Part shown: piece by piece, positions 15,518 through 23,004 of the stretch | Numbering within the stretch: position 1 is the first letter of the stretch | How the letters are laid out: each line of letters opens with the position of its first letter | Source: Nonomuraea sp. PA05 | GTDB taxonomy: Bacteria > Actinomycetota > Actinomycetes > Streptosporangiales > Streptosporangiaceae | NCBI RefSeq assembly: GCF_008086045.1 | Contig: NZ_VSEY01000068.1 | Location: 1 to 50,781, forward strand | Direction: 5' to 3' | Length of the DNA stretch: 50,781 nt | The notes under the pieces: generated by a model | What the model was told of the DNA's origin: nothing | Database searches by the model: none | What the model saw: the letters and a program-made list of their open reading frames with translations, nothing else | Program-made: the position numbers and the translations under genes

Positions 15518-17605
15518 ATGCGTACGTGGGCGAAGGCATCGAGCCCCGCGGCCCTGCTGGCCGTGGCAGTCATGTCGTTCGGCGCCGGCGGTACCGCGCT
15601 GGCCGACACCTCCGGCAACGGGTCCGTCGCGGGCGGCAACCAGGTCGACCTGCCGATCTCCGTGCCGATCGACATCAGCGGCAACTCCGCCGCGGCCATC
15701 GGCAAGTCGGAGGCCACCTCCCAGGGCGGCGCGCAGGTCATCAACCAGAACCGTCCCGGCATCCCCAACGAGACGTCGGGCAACGGCTCCGTCGGCGGCG
15801 GCAACCAGGTGAACGCGCCGATCAGCGTTCCCGTCAACGCCTGTGGCAACGCCGTCTCGCTGGTCGGCAAGTCGGACGCGGGCTGCAAGGGCGGGGCGAC
15901 CGTCCGCACCCAGGGCAGGGGCGGCGCCGGCGGCAACCGGACCTCGGGCAACGGCAGCGTGCTCGGCGGCAACCAGATCTCGGCCCCCATCTCCGCGCCG
16001 ATCAACGCCTGCGGCAACGCGCTGGCGATCTTCGGTGACGCGACGGCCGGCTGCACCGGCGGCGCCGTCGTCAACAACACCGGGCGCGGCGTGGGCGGCA
16101 ACCGTACGTCCGGCAACGGCAGCGTGCTAGGCGGGAACCAGATCGTGGCGCCCATCTCCGCGCCGATCAACATCTGCGGCAACTCGGTCGCCGTGATCGG
16201 GCACGCCTTCTCCGGCTGCCGCGGCGGCTCGACCGTCAACAACAACGGCGGCCCCGGCCAGCGCTACCAGACCCGCCACATGGCCGCGGGCTCGACGGGC
16301 AACGACACCGACGGGCGCTTCGGGGCCGGCAGCGGCAACCAGGTGGTCGCTCCGATCAGCCTGCCCGTGGACGTCTGCGGCAACGCCGTGGGCAACGCGT
16401 CCGCCGGGTGCAAGGGCGGCTCGAAGGTCGAGCACGCGGGCTCGGGCGGCAACCGCACCTCGGGCACGGGTGGCGTGCTGAGCGGCAACCAGGCGGTCGC
16501 CCCTGTCAGCGCTCCGATCGACGTGTGCGGCAACGCCGCGGCCGTGCTCGGCCACGCGTTCGCCGGGTGCAAGGGCGGCGCGACCGTCCACAAGTCCGGC
16601 AGGCACGCGGGCGGCAACCGCACCTCGGGCGCCGGTGGCGTGCTGAGCGGCAACCAGGCGGTCGCGCCGATCGCGGCGCCGATCAACGTCTGCGGCAACG
16701 CGGCGGCGGTGCTCGGCCTGTCCGAGGCCCGCTGCAGGGGCGGGGCGGGCGTCTGGGCGCAGGACGGCATCGGCGGGGGCGGCAACCGCACCTCGGGCGC
16801 CGGTGGCGTGCTGAGCGGCAACCAGGCGGTCGCGCCGATCGCGGCCCCGATCAACGTCTGCGGCAATGCGGCGGCCGTCCTGGGTGACGCCGCCGCCGGA
16901 TGCCTCGGCGGCGCGCACGTCGGCCGGCCGGGGGCCGAGCGTCCCGACGGGTTCGAGCGCTTCGCCCGCGCCAACAGCAAGGTCGCGGCGGCCAAGGGCG
17001 GCATGCTGCCCATCACGCCCTCCCTGCCGGTGCTGGGCGGCGCCCAGGAGGTCGGCGGCAAGGTCGGCGAGGTCACCCAGCAGGTGCAGGGGCTCGGCAA
17101 CGCGACCGAGCTGGCCAAGCGGGTGCCGGGCGTGCCCACCGTCACCAAGCAGGTGGAGGGCTACGGCAACGTCGCCGAGGTCACCAAGCAGATCGAGGGT
17201 GTGGGGAACGTCACCGGCCAGCTCCCGGCGGTCGAGGACGCCTCCAAGACGCTCGGCCTCCCGCAGCTCCCCGAGCTGCCCGGCCTGCCCGTGAGCCCCG
17301 AGAAGCCGAAGCGGACCGCGGTGTCCGCCCCGGTCGACGGCAAGGGCCGCGCCGCCTCCTCGGGCCCGGTCTCCGCGCTCAACCCGGCCACCGACCTGGT
17401 CGCCTCCACCCCGGCCGGCGGCGCGGTGAACTCCGCCGCCCGCAGCCTGCCCGTCCCGCCCGTCGGCCTGATGAGCGCCGAGCAGCCCGCCGGCGTGACC
17501 GGCATGAACTCGGGCTCGGTGCTCGCGCTTCTGCTCGGCTCGCTGCTGGCCGCCTCGGCGACGATGTTCGCGACGGCTCGCCGGTTCCGCCTCGGCCGTA
17601 AGTGA
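15518..17605 (+). CDS. Multi-repeat chaplin-like surface protein
   Basis: Of 695 residues. A signal peptide (LLAVAVMSFGAGGTALA) is followed by eight chaplin-type repeats of about 40-60 residues, each with GNQ-xxAPIS-P-N/D-xCGN-A. One example is GGNQVNAPISVPVNACGNAV. Repeats 2-8 have two cysteines, as in chaplins. Repeat 1 has none (DISGNS and ATSQGG). Residues about 490-600 form a Gly/Val/Gln-rich region with repeated QVEGYGNVAEVTKQ-type units, and a proline-rich stretch follows. The C-terminus is a membrane helix plus a basic tail (FRLGRK), a sorting-signal layout, but no LPxTG/LAxTG is visible before it. Chaplins assemble amyloid rodlets on aerial hyphae, so a hydrophobic surface role is inferred. 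Confidence 0.85.
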   Translation: MRTWAKASSPAALLAVAVMSFGAGGTALADTSGNGSVAGGNQVDLPISVPIDISGNSAAAIGKSEATSQGGAQVINQNRPGIPNETSGNGSVGGGNQVNAPISVPVNACGNAVSLVGKSDAGCKGGATVRTQGRGGAGGNRTSGNGSVLGGNQISAPISAPINACGNALAIFGDATAGCTGGAVVNNTGRGVGGNRTSGNGSVLGGNQIVAPISAPINICGNSVAVIGHAFSGCRGGSTVNNNGGPGQRYQTRHMAAGSTGNDTDGRFGAGSGNQVVAPISLPVDVCGNAVGNASAGCKGGSKVEHAGSGGNRTSGTGGVLSGNQAVAPVSAPIDVCGNAAAVLGHAFAGCKGGATVHKSGRHAGGNRTSGAGGVLSGNQAVAPIAAPINVCGNAAAVLGLSEARCRGGAGVWAQDGIGGGGNRTSGAGGVLSGNQAVAPIAAPINVCGNAAAVLGDAAAGCLGGAHVGRPGAERPDGFERFARANSKVAAAKGGMLPITPSLPVLGGAQEVGGKVGEVTQQVQGLGNATELAKRVPGVPTVTKQVEGYGNVAEVTKQIEGVGNVTGQLPAVEDASKTLGLPQLPELPGLPVSPEKPKRTAVSAPVDGKGRAASSGPVSALNPATDLVASTPAGGAVNSAARSLPVPPVGLMSAEQPAGVTGMNSGSVLALLLGSLLAASATMFATARRFRLGRK

Positions 17606-17692
17606 CCACGCTCGCGACCGCTCACGGGTTCCGGCTCGGCCGTAAGTGACGATGCTCGCGACCGCTCACCGGTTCCGGCTCGGCCGTAAGTA
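17583..17692. repeat. 44-bp tandem repeat extending from the chaplin-like gene's 3' end
   Basis: The segment starting GGTTCCGCCTCGGCCGTAAG recurs at 17627 and 17671 with few mismatches (period 44, about 2.5 copies). The first copy encodes the C-terminal tail FRLGRK and stop. The next two copies re-encode FRLGRK followed by stop codons, outside the gene. The pattern is 3'-end duplication by slippage. Beyond it, a 15-bp palindrome (CTCACAG-C-CTGTGAG, 17730-17744) may act in termination. Confidence 0.85.
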
Positions 17693-17812
17693 AGGGATAC
17701 AGCTACTACGTAACACGGTACGGCTCCTGCTCACAGCCTGTGAGTAGTCCGCCATAGACGCTTTGCCCGTTCCGGGGGCGCGGCCCGGGGCGGGCGAAGC
17801 CATGTCCGGGGT

Positions 17813-17998
17813 TCAGAGCGTGCGTCGTACCCGCATGATCTTACGGCGCAGCCGCACGTGGCGGCTGCCGTCGGGGTGCACGCGGACGCGCGCGAGCTCC
17901 CACTGCCCGTACTCTGCGTGTTCGGTGAGCAGTTGACGTGCTGCTTCGCGAGTGAGATCGCGTGGAATGAAGATATCCATGTAGGAGTAGTCGAGCAC
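17813..17998 (-). CDS. DUF5703 family protein
   Basis: Of 61 residues from GTG 17998. It contains REAARQLLTEHAEYGQWELA and the basic C-terminus VRLRRKIMRVRRTL, the conserved core of this small actinobacterial family. It is divergent from topA. No biochemical function is known. It lacks membrane segments and is probably cytoplasmic. Confidence 0.8.
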   Translation of the reverse strand: MLDYSYMDIFIPRDLTREAARQLLTEHAEYGQWELARVRVHPDGSRHVRLRRKIMRVRRTL

Positions 17999-18187
17999 AA
18001 CGATTAGTCTCCAGGGTGAGTCAGGGCGCCATGCCGCTCGATGGGCCTTATTCTGCGTGCTTGTGGGTGGACCCGGAAGCGAGTGGGTAGCCCGGGGGAA
18101 GGAAATTTCCGCGAGTCGGGTTACCTTTCAGTCTGTGCCGACTCCCGGCAGGGGGATTTGCTAGCGAACAGCGAGGTAGGAAGCAGC

Positions 18188-20911
18188 GTGCCAGCCAAGA
18201 ACGGCAGCGCCGGCGGAACACGCCTGGTGATCGTCGAGTCGCCGGCCAAGGCGAAGACCATCGCCGGGTACCTCGGGCGCGGCTACATCGTCGAATCGAG
18301 CATCGGTCACATCCGCGACCTGCCGGAGAGGGCCGACGACATTCCCGAGAAGTTCAAGGGAGCCCCGTGGGCCCGCCTCGGGGTGAACGTCGAGCACGGC
18401 TTCGAGCCGCTGTATGTCGTCAACCACGACAAACGCACGCAGGTCGCCAAGCTGCGGCAGTTGCTCAAGGACGCCGACGAGCTCTACCTGGCCACTGACG
18501 AGGACCGCGAGGGCGAGGCCATCGCCTGGCACCTGCGCGAGGTGCTCAAGCCGAAGGTGCCCGTGCACCGGATGGTGTTCCACGAGATCACCCCGCAGGC
18601 GATCCGCGACGCCGTGGCCAACCCGCGCGACCTCAACCTGCGGCTGGTGGACGCGCAGGAGACGCGGCGCATCCTCGACCGGCTCTACGGCTACGAGGTC
18701 AGCCCCGTCCTGTGGAAGAAGGTCAAGCCGAGGCTGTCGGCCGGGCGGGTGCAGTCGGTGGCGACGCGGCTGGTGGTGGAGCGCGAGCGGGAGCGCATCG
18801 CGTTCACGCCCGCCCACTACTGGGACCTTCAGGCGCTGTTCGACACGAACAAGCCCGAGGAGCGTCCGCGCGACTTCACGGCCACGCTGACCGGGGTCGA
18901 CGGCAAGCGGGTTGCGCAGGGGCGCGACTTCGCCAGCACGGGGCAGCTCAAGAGCGGCGCCGACGTGCTGCACCTGTCGGAGGCCGCCGCCGGTGAGCTG
19001 GCCGGAAGGCTGCGGGGGGTCTCGTTCGCGGTCAAGTCCGTGGAGCGCAAGCCGTACACGCGTAAGCCGTACGCGCCGTTCCGGACGACCACATTGCAGC
19101 AGGAGGCCAGCCGGAAGCTGGGCTTCTCCGCCAAGTACACGATGCAGGTCGCGCAGCGGCTCTACGAGAACGGGTTCATCACCTACATGCGTACCGACAG
19201 CATCACGCTGTCGGAGACGGCGGTGGCGGCCGCGCGGTCGCAGGCGATCAAGCTGTACGGCGCCTCGTACGTGCCGGACAAGCCCCGCGTCTACGCCAGC
19301 AAGGTGAAGAGCGCGCAGGAGGCGCACGAGGCGATCAGGCCGTCGGGCGAGGAGTTCCGCACGCCGGGCGAGACCGGGCTGTCGGGCGACATGTTCCGGC
19401 TGTACGAGCTGATCTGGCAGCGCACCGTGTCCTCGCAGATGAAGGACGCGGTCGGCGAGTCGGTCACGGTGAAGGTGGGCGGCAGGTCGTCGGGCGGCGA
19501 GGACGTCGAGTTCAGCGCGTCCGGGCGGACGATCACGTTCTACGGGTTCCTGAAGGCGTACGTGGAGGGGGCCGACGATCCCTCCACCGACCGGGACGAC
19601 TCCGAGAAGCGGCTGCCGAACCTGGCGGAGGGCGACGCGCTCGGCCTGACGCGGCTCGACGTGGCCGGGCACTCGACCAAGCCGCCGGCGCGCTACACCG
19701 AGGCGTCGCTGGTCAAGGAGCTGGAGGACCGCGAGATCGGGCGGCCTTCGACGTACGCCTCGATCATCGGCACCATCCTCGACCGCGGGTACGTGTTCAA
19801 GAAGGGCACGGCGCTGGTGCCGTCGTTCCTCGCGTTCGCCGTGGTGAACCTGCTGGAGCAGCATTTCGGGAACCTGGTCGACTACGACTTCACGGCCGAG
19901 ATGGAGAAGGTGCTCGACGACATCGCCAACGACCGGGCGGAGCGGGTGCCGGAGCTGCAGCGCTTCTACTACGGCGCCGACGGCGACGAGGGCCTGAAGG
20001 AGATGGTCACCGACCTCGGCGAGATCGACGCCAAGGAGATCAGCTCGTTCCCGGTCAAGGGCACCGACATCGTGCTGCGGGTCGGGCGGTACGGGCCGTA
20101 CCTCGACAGGGACGGCGCGCGGGTGAACGTGCCCGAGGACATGACGCCCGACGAGCTGACGGCGGAGAAGGCCGAGGAGCTGTTCTCGCGGCCGACCGGC
20201 GACCGGCAGCTCGGCAACGACCCGGCGACCGGGCACATGATCGTGGCCAAGGACGGTCGGTACGGGCCGTACGTCACGGAGGTCCTGCCCGAGCCGGCCG
20301 CTGAGGAGGAGGCTCCGAAGCGGCGGACGAAGAAGGCCGACGCGCCCAAGCCGCGGACGAGCTCGCTGTTCAAGACCATGTCGCTGGACACGATCACGCT
20401 GGACGACGCGCTCAAGCTGCTGTCGATCCCGCGGGTGGTGGGCGAGCTGGAGGGCGAGGAGGTCGTCGCGCACAACGGGAAGTTCGGCCCGTACCTGAAG
20501 AAGGGCACCGACTCCCGGTCGCTGACCTCCGAGGAGGCCCTGCTGACGGTCACGATCGAGCAGGCCAAGGAGCTGTTCGCGCAGCCCAAGCAGCGCGGGC
20601 GGGGCCGGGCGGCGGCTGCCGCGCCGCTGCGCGAGCTGGGCGACGACCCCAACTCCAAGAAGCCGGTCGTGGTCAAGGAGGGGCGTTTCGGGCCGTACGT
20701 GACCGACGGCGAGACGAACGCGTCGCTGCGCAAGGGCGACACGGTCGAGGACATCACGATCGAGCGGGCGGCGGAGCTGCTGGCCGAGCGGCGTGAGCGG
20801 GCGCCCGCGCCCAAGAAGACGACCGCCAAGAGCAGCACGACGAAGAGCGGCACCACGAGGAAGGCGCCTGCCAAGAAGGCTCCGGCGAAGAAGCCCGCGA
20901 CCAAGTCGTAA
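18188..20911 (+). CDS. topA: DNA topoisomerase I (type IA)
   Basis: Of 907 residues. The TOPRIM domain at the N-terminus starts RLVIVESPAKAKTIAGYLG, with the acidic metal site in LYLATDEDREGEAIAWHL. The active-site tyrosine is in FITYMRTDS. Later core motifs include LVKELEDREIGRPSTYASI. Three or more C-terminal repeats of the GRYGPYV/KFGPYL type (Topo_C-Rpt) follow, then a Lys/Ala-rich tail (KKAPAKKAPAKKPATKS) typical of actinobacterial TopA, which aids processivity. The enzyme relaxes negative supercoils. I place the start at GTG 18188, next to AGGAAG and right before the conserved region, although the frame is open from 18041. Confidence 0.97.
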   Translation: MPAKNGSAGGTRLVIVESPAKAKTIAGYLGRGYIVESSIGHIRDLPERADDIPEKFKGAPWARLGVNVEHGFEPLYVVNHDKRTQVAKLRQLLKDADELYLATDEDREGEAIAWHLREVLKPKVPVHRMVFHEITPQAIRDAVANPRDLNLRLVDAQETRRILDRLYGYEVSPVLWKKVKPRLSAGRVQSVATRLVVERERERIAFTPAHYWDLQALFDTNKPEERPRDFTATLTGVDGKRVAQGRDFASTGQLKSGADVLHLSEAAAGELAGRLRGVSFAVKSVERKPYTRKPYAPFRTTTLQQEASRKLGFSAKYTMQVAQRLYENGFITYMRTDSITLSETAVAAARSQAIKLYGASYVPDKPRVYASKVKSAQEAHEAIRPSGEEFRTPGETGLSGDMFRLYELIWQRTVSSQMKDAVGESVTVKVGGRSSGGEDVEFSASGRTITFYGFLKAYVEGADDPSTDRDDSEKRLPNLAEGDALGLTRLDVAGHSTKPPARYTEASLVKELEDREIGRPSTYASIIGTILDRGYVFKKGTALVPSFLAFAVVNLLEQHFGNLVDYDFTAEMEKVLDDIANDRAERVPELQRFYYGADGDEGLKEMVTDLGEIDAKEISSFPVKGTDIVLRVGRYGPYLDRDGARVNVPEDMTPDELTAEKAEELFSRPTGDRQLGNDPATGHMIVAKDGRYGPYVTEVLPEPAAEEEAPKRRTKKADAPKPRTSSLFKTMSLDTITLDDALKLLSIPRVVGELEGEEVVAHNGKFGPYLKKGTDSRSLTSEEALLTVTIEQAKELFAQPKQRGRGRAAAAAPLRELGDDPNSKKPVVVKEGRFGPYVTDGETNASLRKGDTVEDITIERAAELLAERRERAPAPKKTTAKSSTTKSGTTRKAPAKKAPAKKPATKS

Positions 20912-20934
20912 TTGCCGGAAGTAGCATCAATGGT

Positions 20935-22230
20935 GTGATCGTCCTGATCTTCGTGGCCCTGGTGTTGCTGGCGCACTGGTACCTGTGGCATCGGCTGGTG
21001 CGCCGGACGACCCGTCCTGGGCGGTCGCGCAAGGTGCTGACCCTGGGGCTGGCCGCGCTGTTCGTGGTGCTCGTGGCGACGTTCGCAGGCACGCGGATGG
21101 GGCTGGAGAGCTGGGTGGCCTGGCCGGGGTACATCTGGCTGGCCGTCATGTTCTACCTGGTCATCCTCTTGGTCGTGCTGGAGGTGCCGCGGGCGGCGGT
21201 GGCGGCGGTCCTGCGCAGGGCAGAGCGGCGGGAACCGGCGCCGGAGCTTGAACCCGAGCCTGAACCCGAGCCGGAGCCTGAGCCGGTCCCGGTGCTGGCC
21301 GGCACAGCGGCGCCGGTGGCTGAGACCGGCGAGACGGTCGCGGCGGCGCCGGTGGCCGAGGCGGTCGCGGTGGCGCCTGCGCCCGGCGCCGCGTCGCTGA
21401 GCAGGCGGCTCTTCCTCGGGCGGACGACCGCCGCCATCGCCGGCGTCGGCGCGCTGAGCACGGTCGGGTACGGCATGTCGAGCGCGCTCGGCGACCCCGT
21501 GATCGAGCGGGTCAGGGTCACGCTGCCGAAGCTGGACCCGCGGCTGAGCGGCCTGCGGTTCGCCGTGGTGAGCGACATCCACCTGGGCCCGCTCACGGGC
21601 GTCGCGCACACCGAGCGGATCGTCCGGATGATCAACGGGCTGGAAGCCGACGTGGTGGCGATCGTGGGCGACCTCGTGGACGGCACGGTGGCCCAGCTCG
21701 GGGCGCTGGCACGGCCGTTGCGCAGCCTGGAGTCCCGCTACGGGGCCTATTTCGTGACAGGCAACCACGAGTACTTCACCCCCGAGGGCCCGGGCGAGTG
21801 GATCGAGGAGCTCAAGGAGCTGGGTGTTCGCTCACTGCGCAACGAGCGGGTGGAGATCAGCCATCGGGGCGCCGTGCTCGACCTGGCGGGCGTGAACGAC
21901 GTCGGCGGCGCGGCGAGCGGCGACGGGCCCGACTTCGGCAAGGCGCTCGGCGGGCGCGACCGCAGCCGCTCCACGGTGCTGCTCGCGCACCAGCCGATCC
22001 AGGTGGACCAGGCGGCCGAGCACGGCGTGGACCTGCAGTTGTCCGGGCACACGCACGGCGGGCAGATCGCGCCGTTCAACCTGGTGGTGGGGCTGCAGCA
22101 GCCCGTCGTGTCGGGGCTGGCCTCGGTGGGTGGCACGCTCGTGTACGTGACCAGGGGCGCGGGCTTCTGGGGCCCTCCGGTGCGCGTCGGGGCGCCGCCC
22201 GAGATCACCATGCTGGAAGTGCACGCCTGA
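20935..22230 (+). CDS. Membrane-anchored metallophosphoesterase
   Basis: Of 431 residues from GTG 20935. Three N-terminal membrane helices (residues about 2-20, 35-52 and 62-88) are followed by a Glu/Pro repeat linker (EPEPEPEPEPEPVP). A further hydrophobic segment preceded by SRRLFLGRTT comes next. The calcineurin-like domain has its metal ligands in SDIHLGPL, VGDLVDG, GNHEYF, LLAHQP and SGHTHGGQ. This is the YkuE/YaeI-like class that acts on phospho-esters at the membrane. It starts 24 bases after topA and is probably co-transcribed with it. Confidence 0.9.
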   Translation: MIVLIFVALVLLAHWYLWHRLVRRTTRPGRSRKVLTLGLAALFVVLVATFAGTRMGLESWVAWPGYIWLAVMFYLVILLVVLEVPRAAVAAVLRRAERREPAPELEPEPEPEPEPEPVPVLAGTAAPVAETGETVAAAPVAEAVAVAPAPGAASLSRRLFLGRTTAAIAGVGALSTVGYGMSSALGDPVIERVRVTLPKLDPRLSGLRFAVVSDIHLGPLTGVAHTERIVRMINGLEADVVAIVGDLVDGTVAQLGALARPLRSLESRYGAYFVTGNHEYFTPEGPGEWIEELKELGVRSLRNERVEISHRGAVLDLAGVNDVGGAASGDGPDFGKALGGRDRSRSTVLLAHQPIQVDQAAEHGVDLQLSGHTHGGQIAPFNLVVGLQQPVVSGLASVGGTLVYVTRGAGFWGPPVRVGAPPEITMLEVHA

Positions 22231-22273
22231 CTTCGGGTAATCCAGTGGTCACGCCATGCCATGATGGCGTAGA

Positions 22274-22289
22274 GTATCCGCCCGGATAC
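22274..22289. promoter_or_regulatory. GTATCCG-CC-CGGATAC palindrome before the HTH regulator
   Basis: A perfect 16-bp inverted repeat (7-bp arms, CC centre) directly overlaps a -10-like TAGAGT (22270-22275) and ends 16 bases before the GTG start of the HTH gene. Autorepression is inferred. Confidence 0.45.
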
Positions 22290-22305
22290 TTTGCGGAGGT
22301 GGTAC

Positions 22306-22863
22306 GTGGTCGCGTCGCCTGTGGAGCGGATGCTCGGCCAGGAGATAGCCCTCTGGGCCAGGCGTGGCGGGCTGCTGTTCAGGCAGGCCAGGCATGCCGC
22401 GAGCCTCAACCAGAAGGCGCTGGCCAGCGTGAGCGGCACGTCGCGCACGACGTTGTCGGCCTACGAGCACGGCAGGAAGTCGCCGACCCTGGAGACGGCG
22501 GGGCGCATCCTCGACGCGGCCGGGTTCCGGCTGGTGCTGGAGGCCAAGGTCGAGTGCGCGGCCTGCGAGGGCGCCGACGGGCGGGCGTTCCACGTGCCCA
22601 GCCGGTTGCGGCGGCTGCCGGTCGCGGCGGCGCTGGGCGTCGTACGGCTCGGCGAGCGCGACTACGACCTGTCCGACCGTGACGAGCGGCGGGCGGCCTA
22701 CACGGCGTTGTTGTGCGGGGGCGGGCCCGCGGAGGTGCTCGGTCACGTCGACGGCGTGCTGCTGATCGATCTGTGGGACGAGCTGGTGCTTCCCGACGAG
22801 ATCAGGGGCGCGTGGCAACCATTGGTGGAAGAGGCGCGGCAAGAGTCCGGAGTTATGAATTGA
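22306..22863 (+). CDS. Helix-turn-helix (XRE-type) regulator
   Basis: Of 185 residues from GTG 22306, preceded by GGAGGT. The HTH at about residues 15-75 reads LLFRQARHAASLNQKALASV and SGTSRTTLSAYEHGRKSPTL, with the canonical serine-threonine-tyrosine recognition helix. The second half has two cysteines (CAACEGADGRAF) but no clear domain. It stands between the metallophosphoesterase and the MFS-tmk gene, and its target is unknown beyond the palindrome in front of it. Starts at TTG 22291 are possible but lack a spaced ribosome site. Confidence 0.8.
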   Translation: MVASPVERMLGQEIALWARRGGLLFRQARHAASLNQKALASVSGTSRTTLSAYEHGRKSPTLETAGRILDAAGFRLVLEAKVECAACEGADGRAFHVPSRLRRLPVAAALGVVRLGERDYDLSDRDERRAAYTALLCGGGPAEVLGHVDGVLLIDLWDELVLPDEIRGAWQPLVEEARQESGVMN

Positions 22864-23004
22864 TGATGTTTTTGGGGGCCTATTCGAGGTGTGTAACCTG
22901 CGCTCGGGGTCGTTCCCGTAATACCCTCGGCCACGAGCAGCCGGGAATATCCGGCTCGTCTCTTGTCCGCCCCCTTCCGGTCAACACCTGGATACGCTGA
23001 AATC

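Noticed and set aside
15518..17605. A cell-wall sorted protein with standard LPxTG
   Set aside because: No LPxTG or LAxTG precedes the C-terminal helix, so standard sortase anchoring is not claimed.
18161..20473. A 770-residue minus-strand frame opposite topA
   Set aside because: It mirrors the topA codons. The composition (H/L/R/V-rich) is that of an antisense shadow, while topA has clear catalytic motifs.
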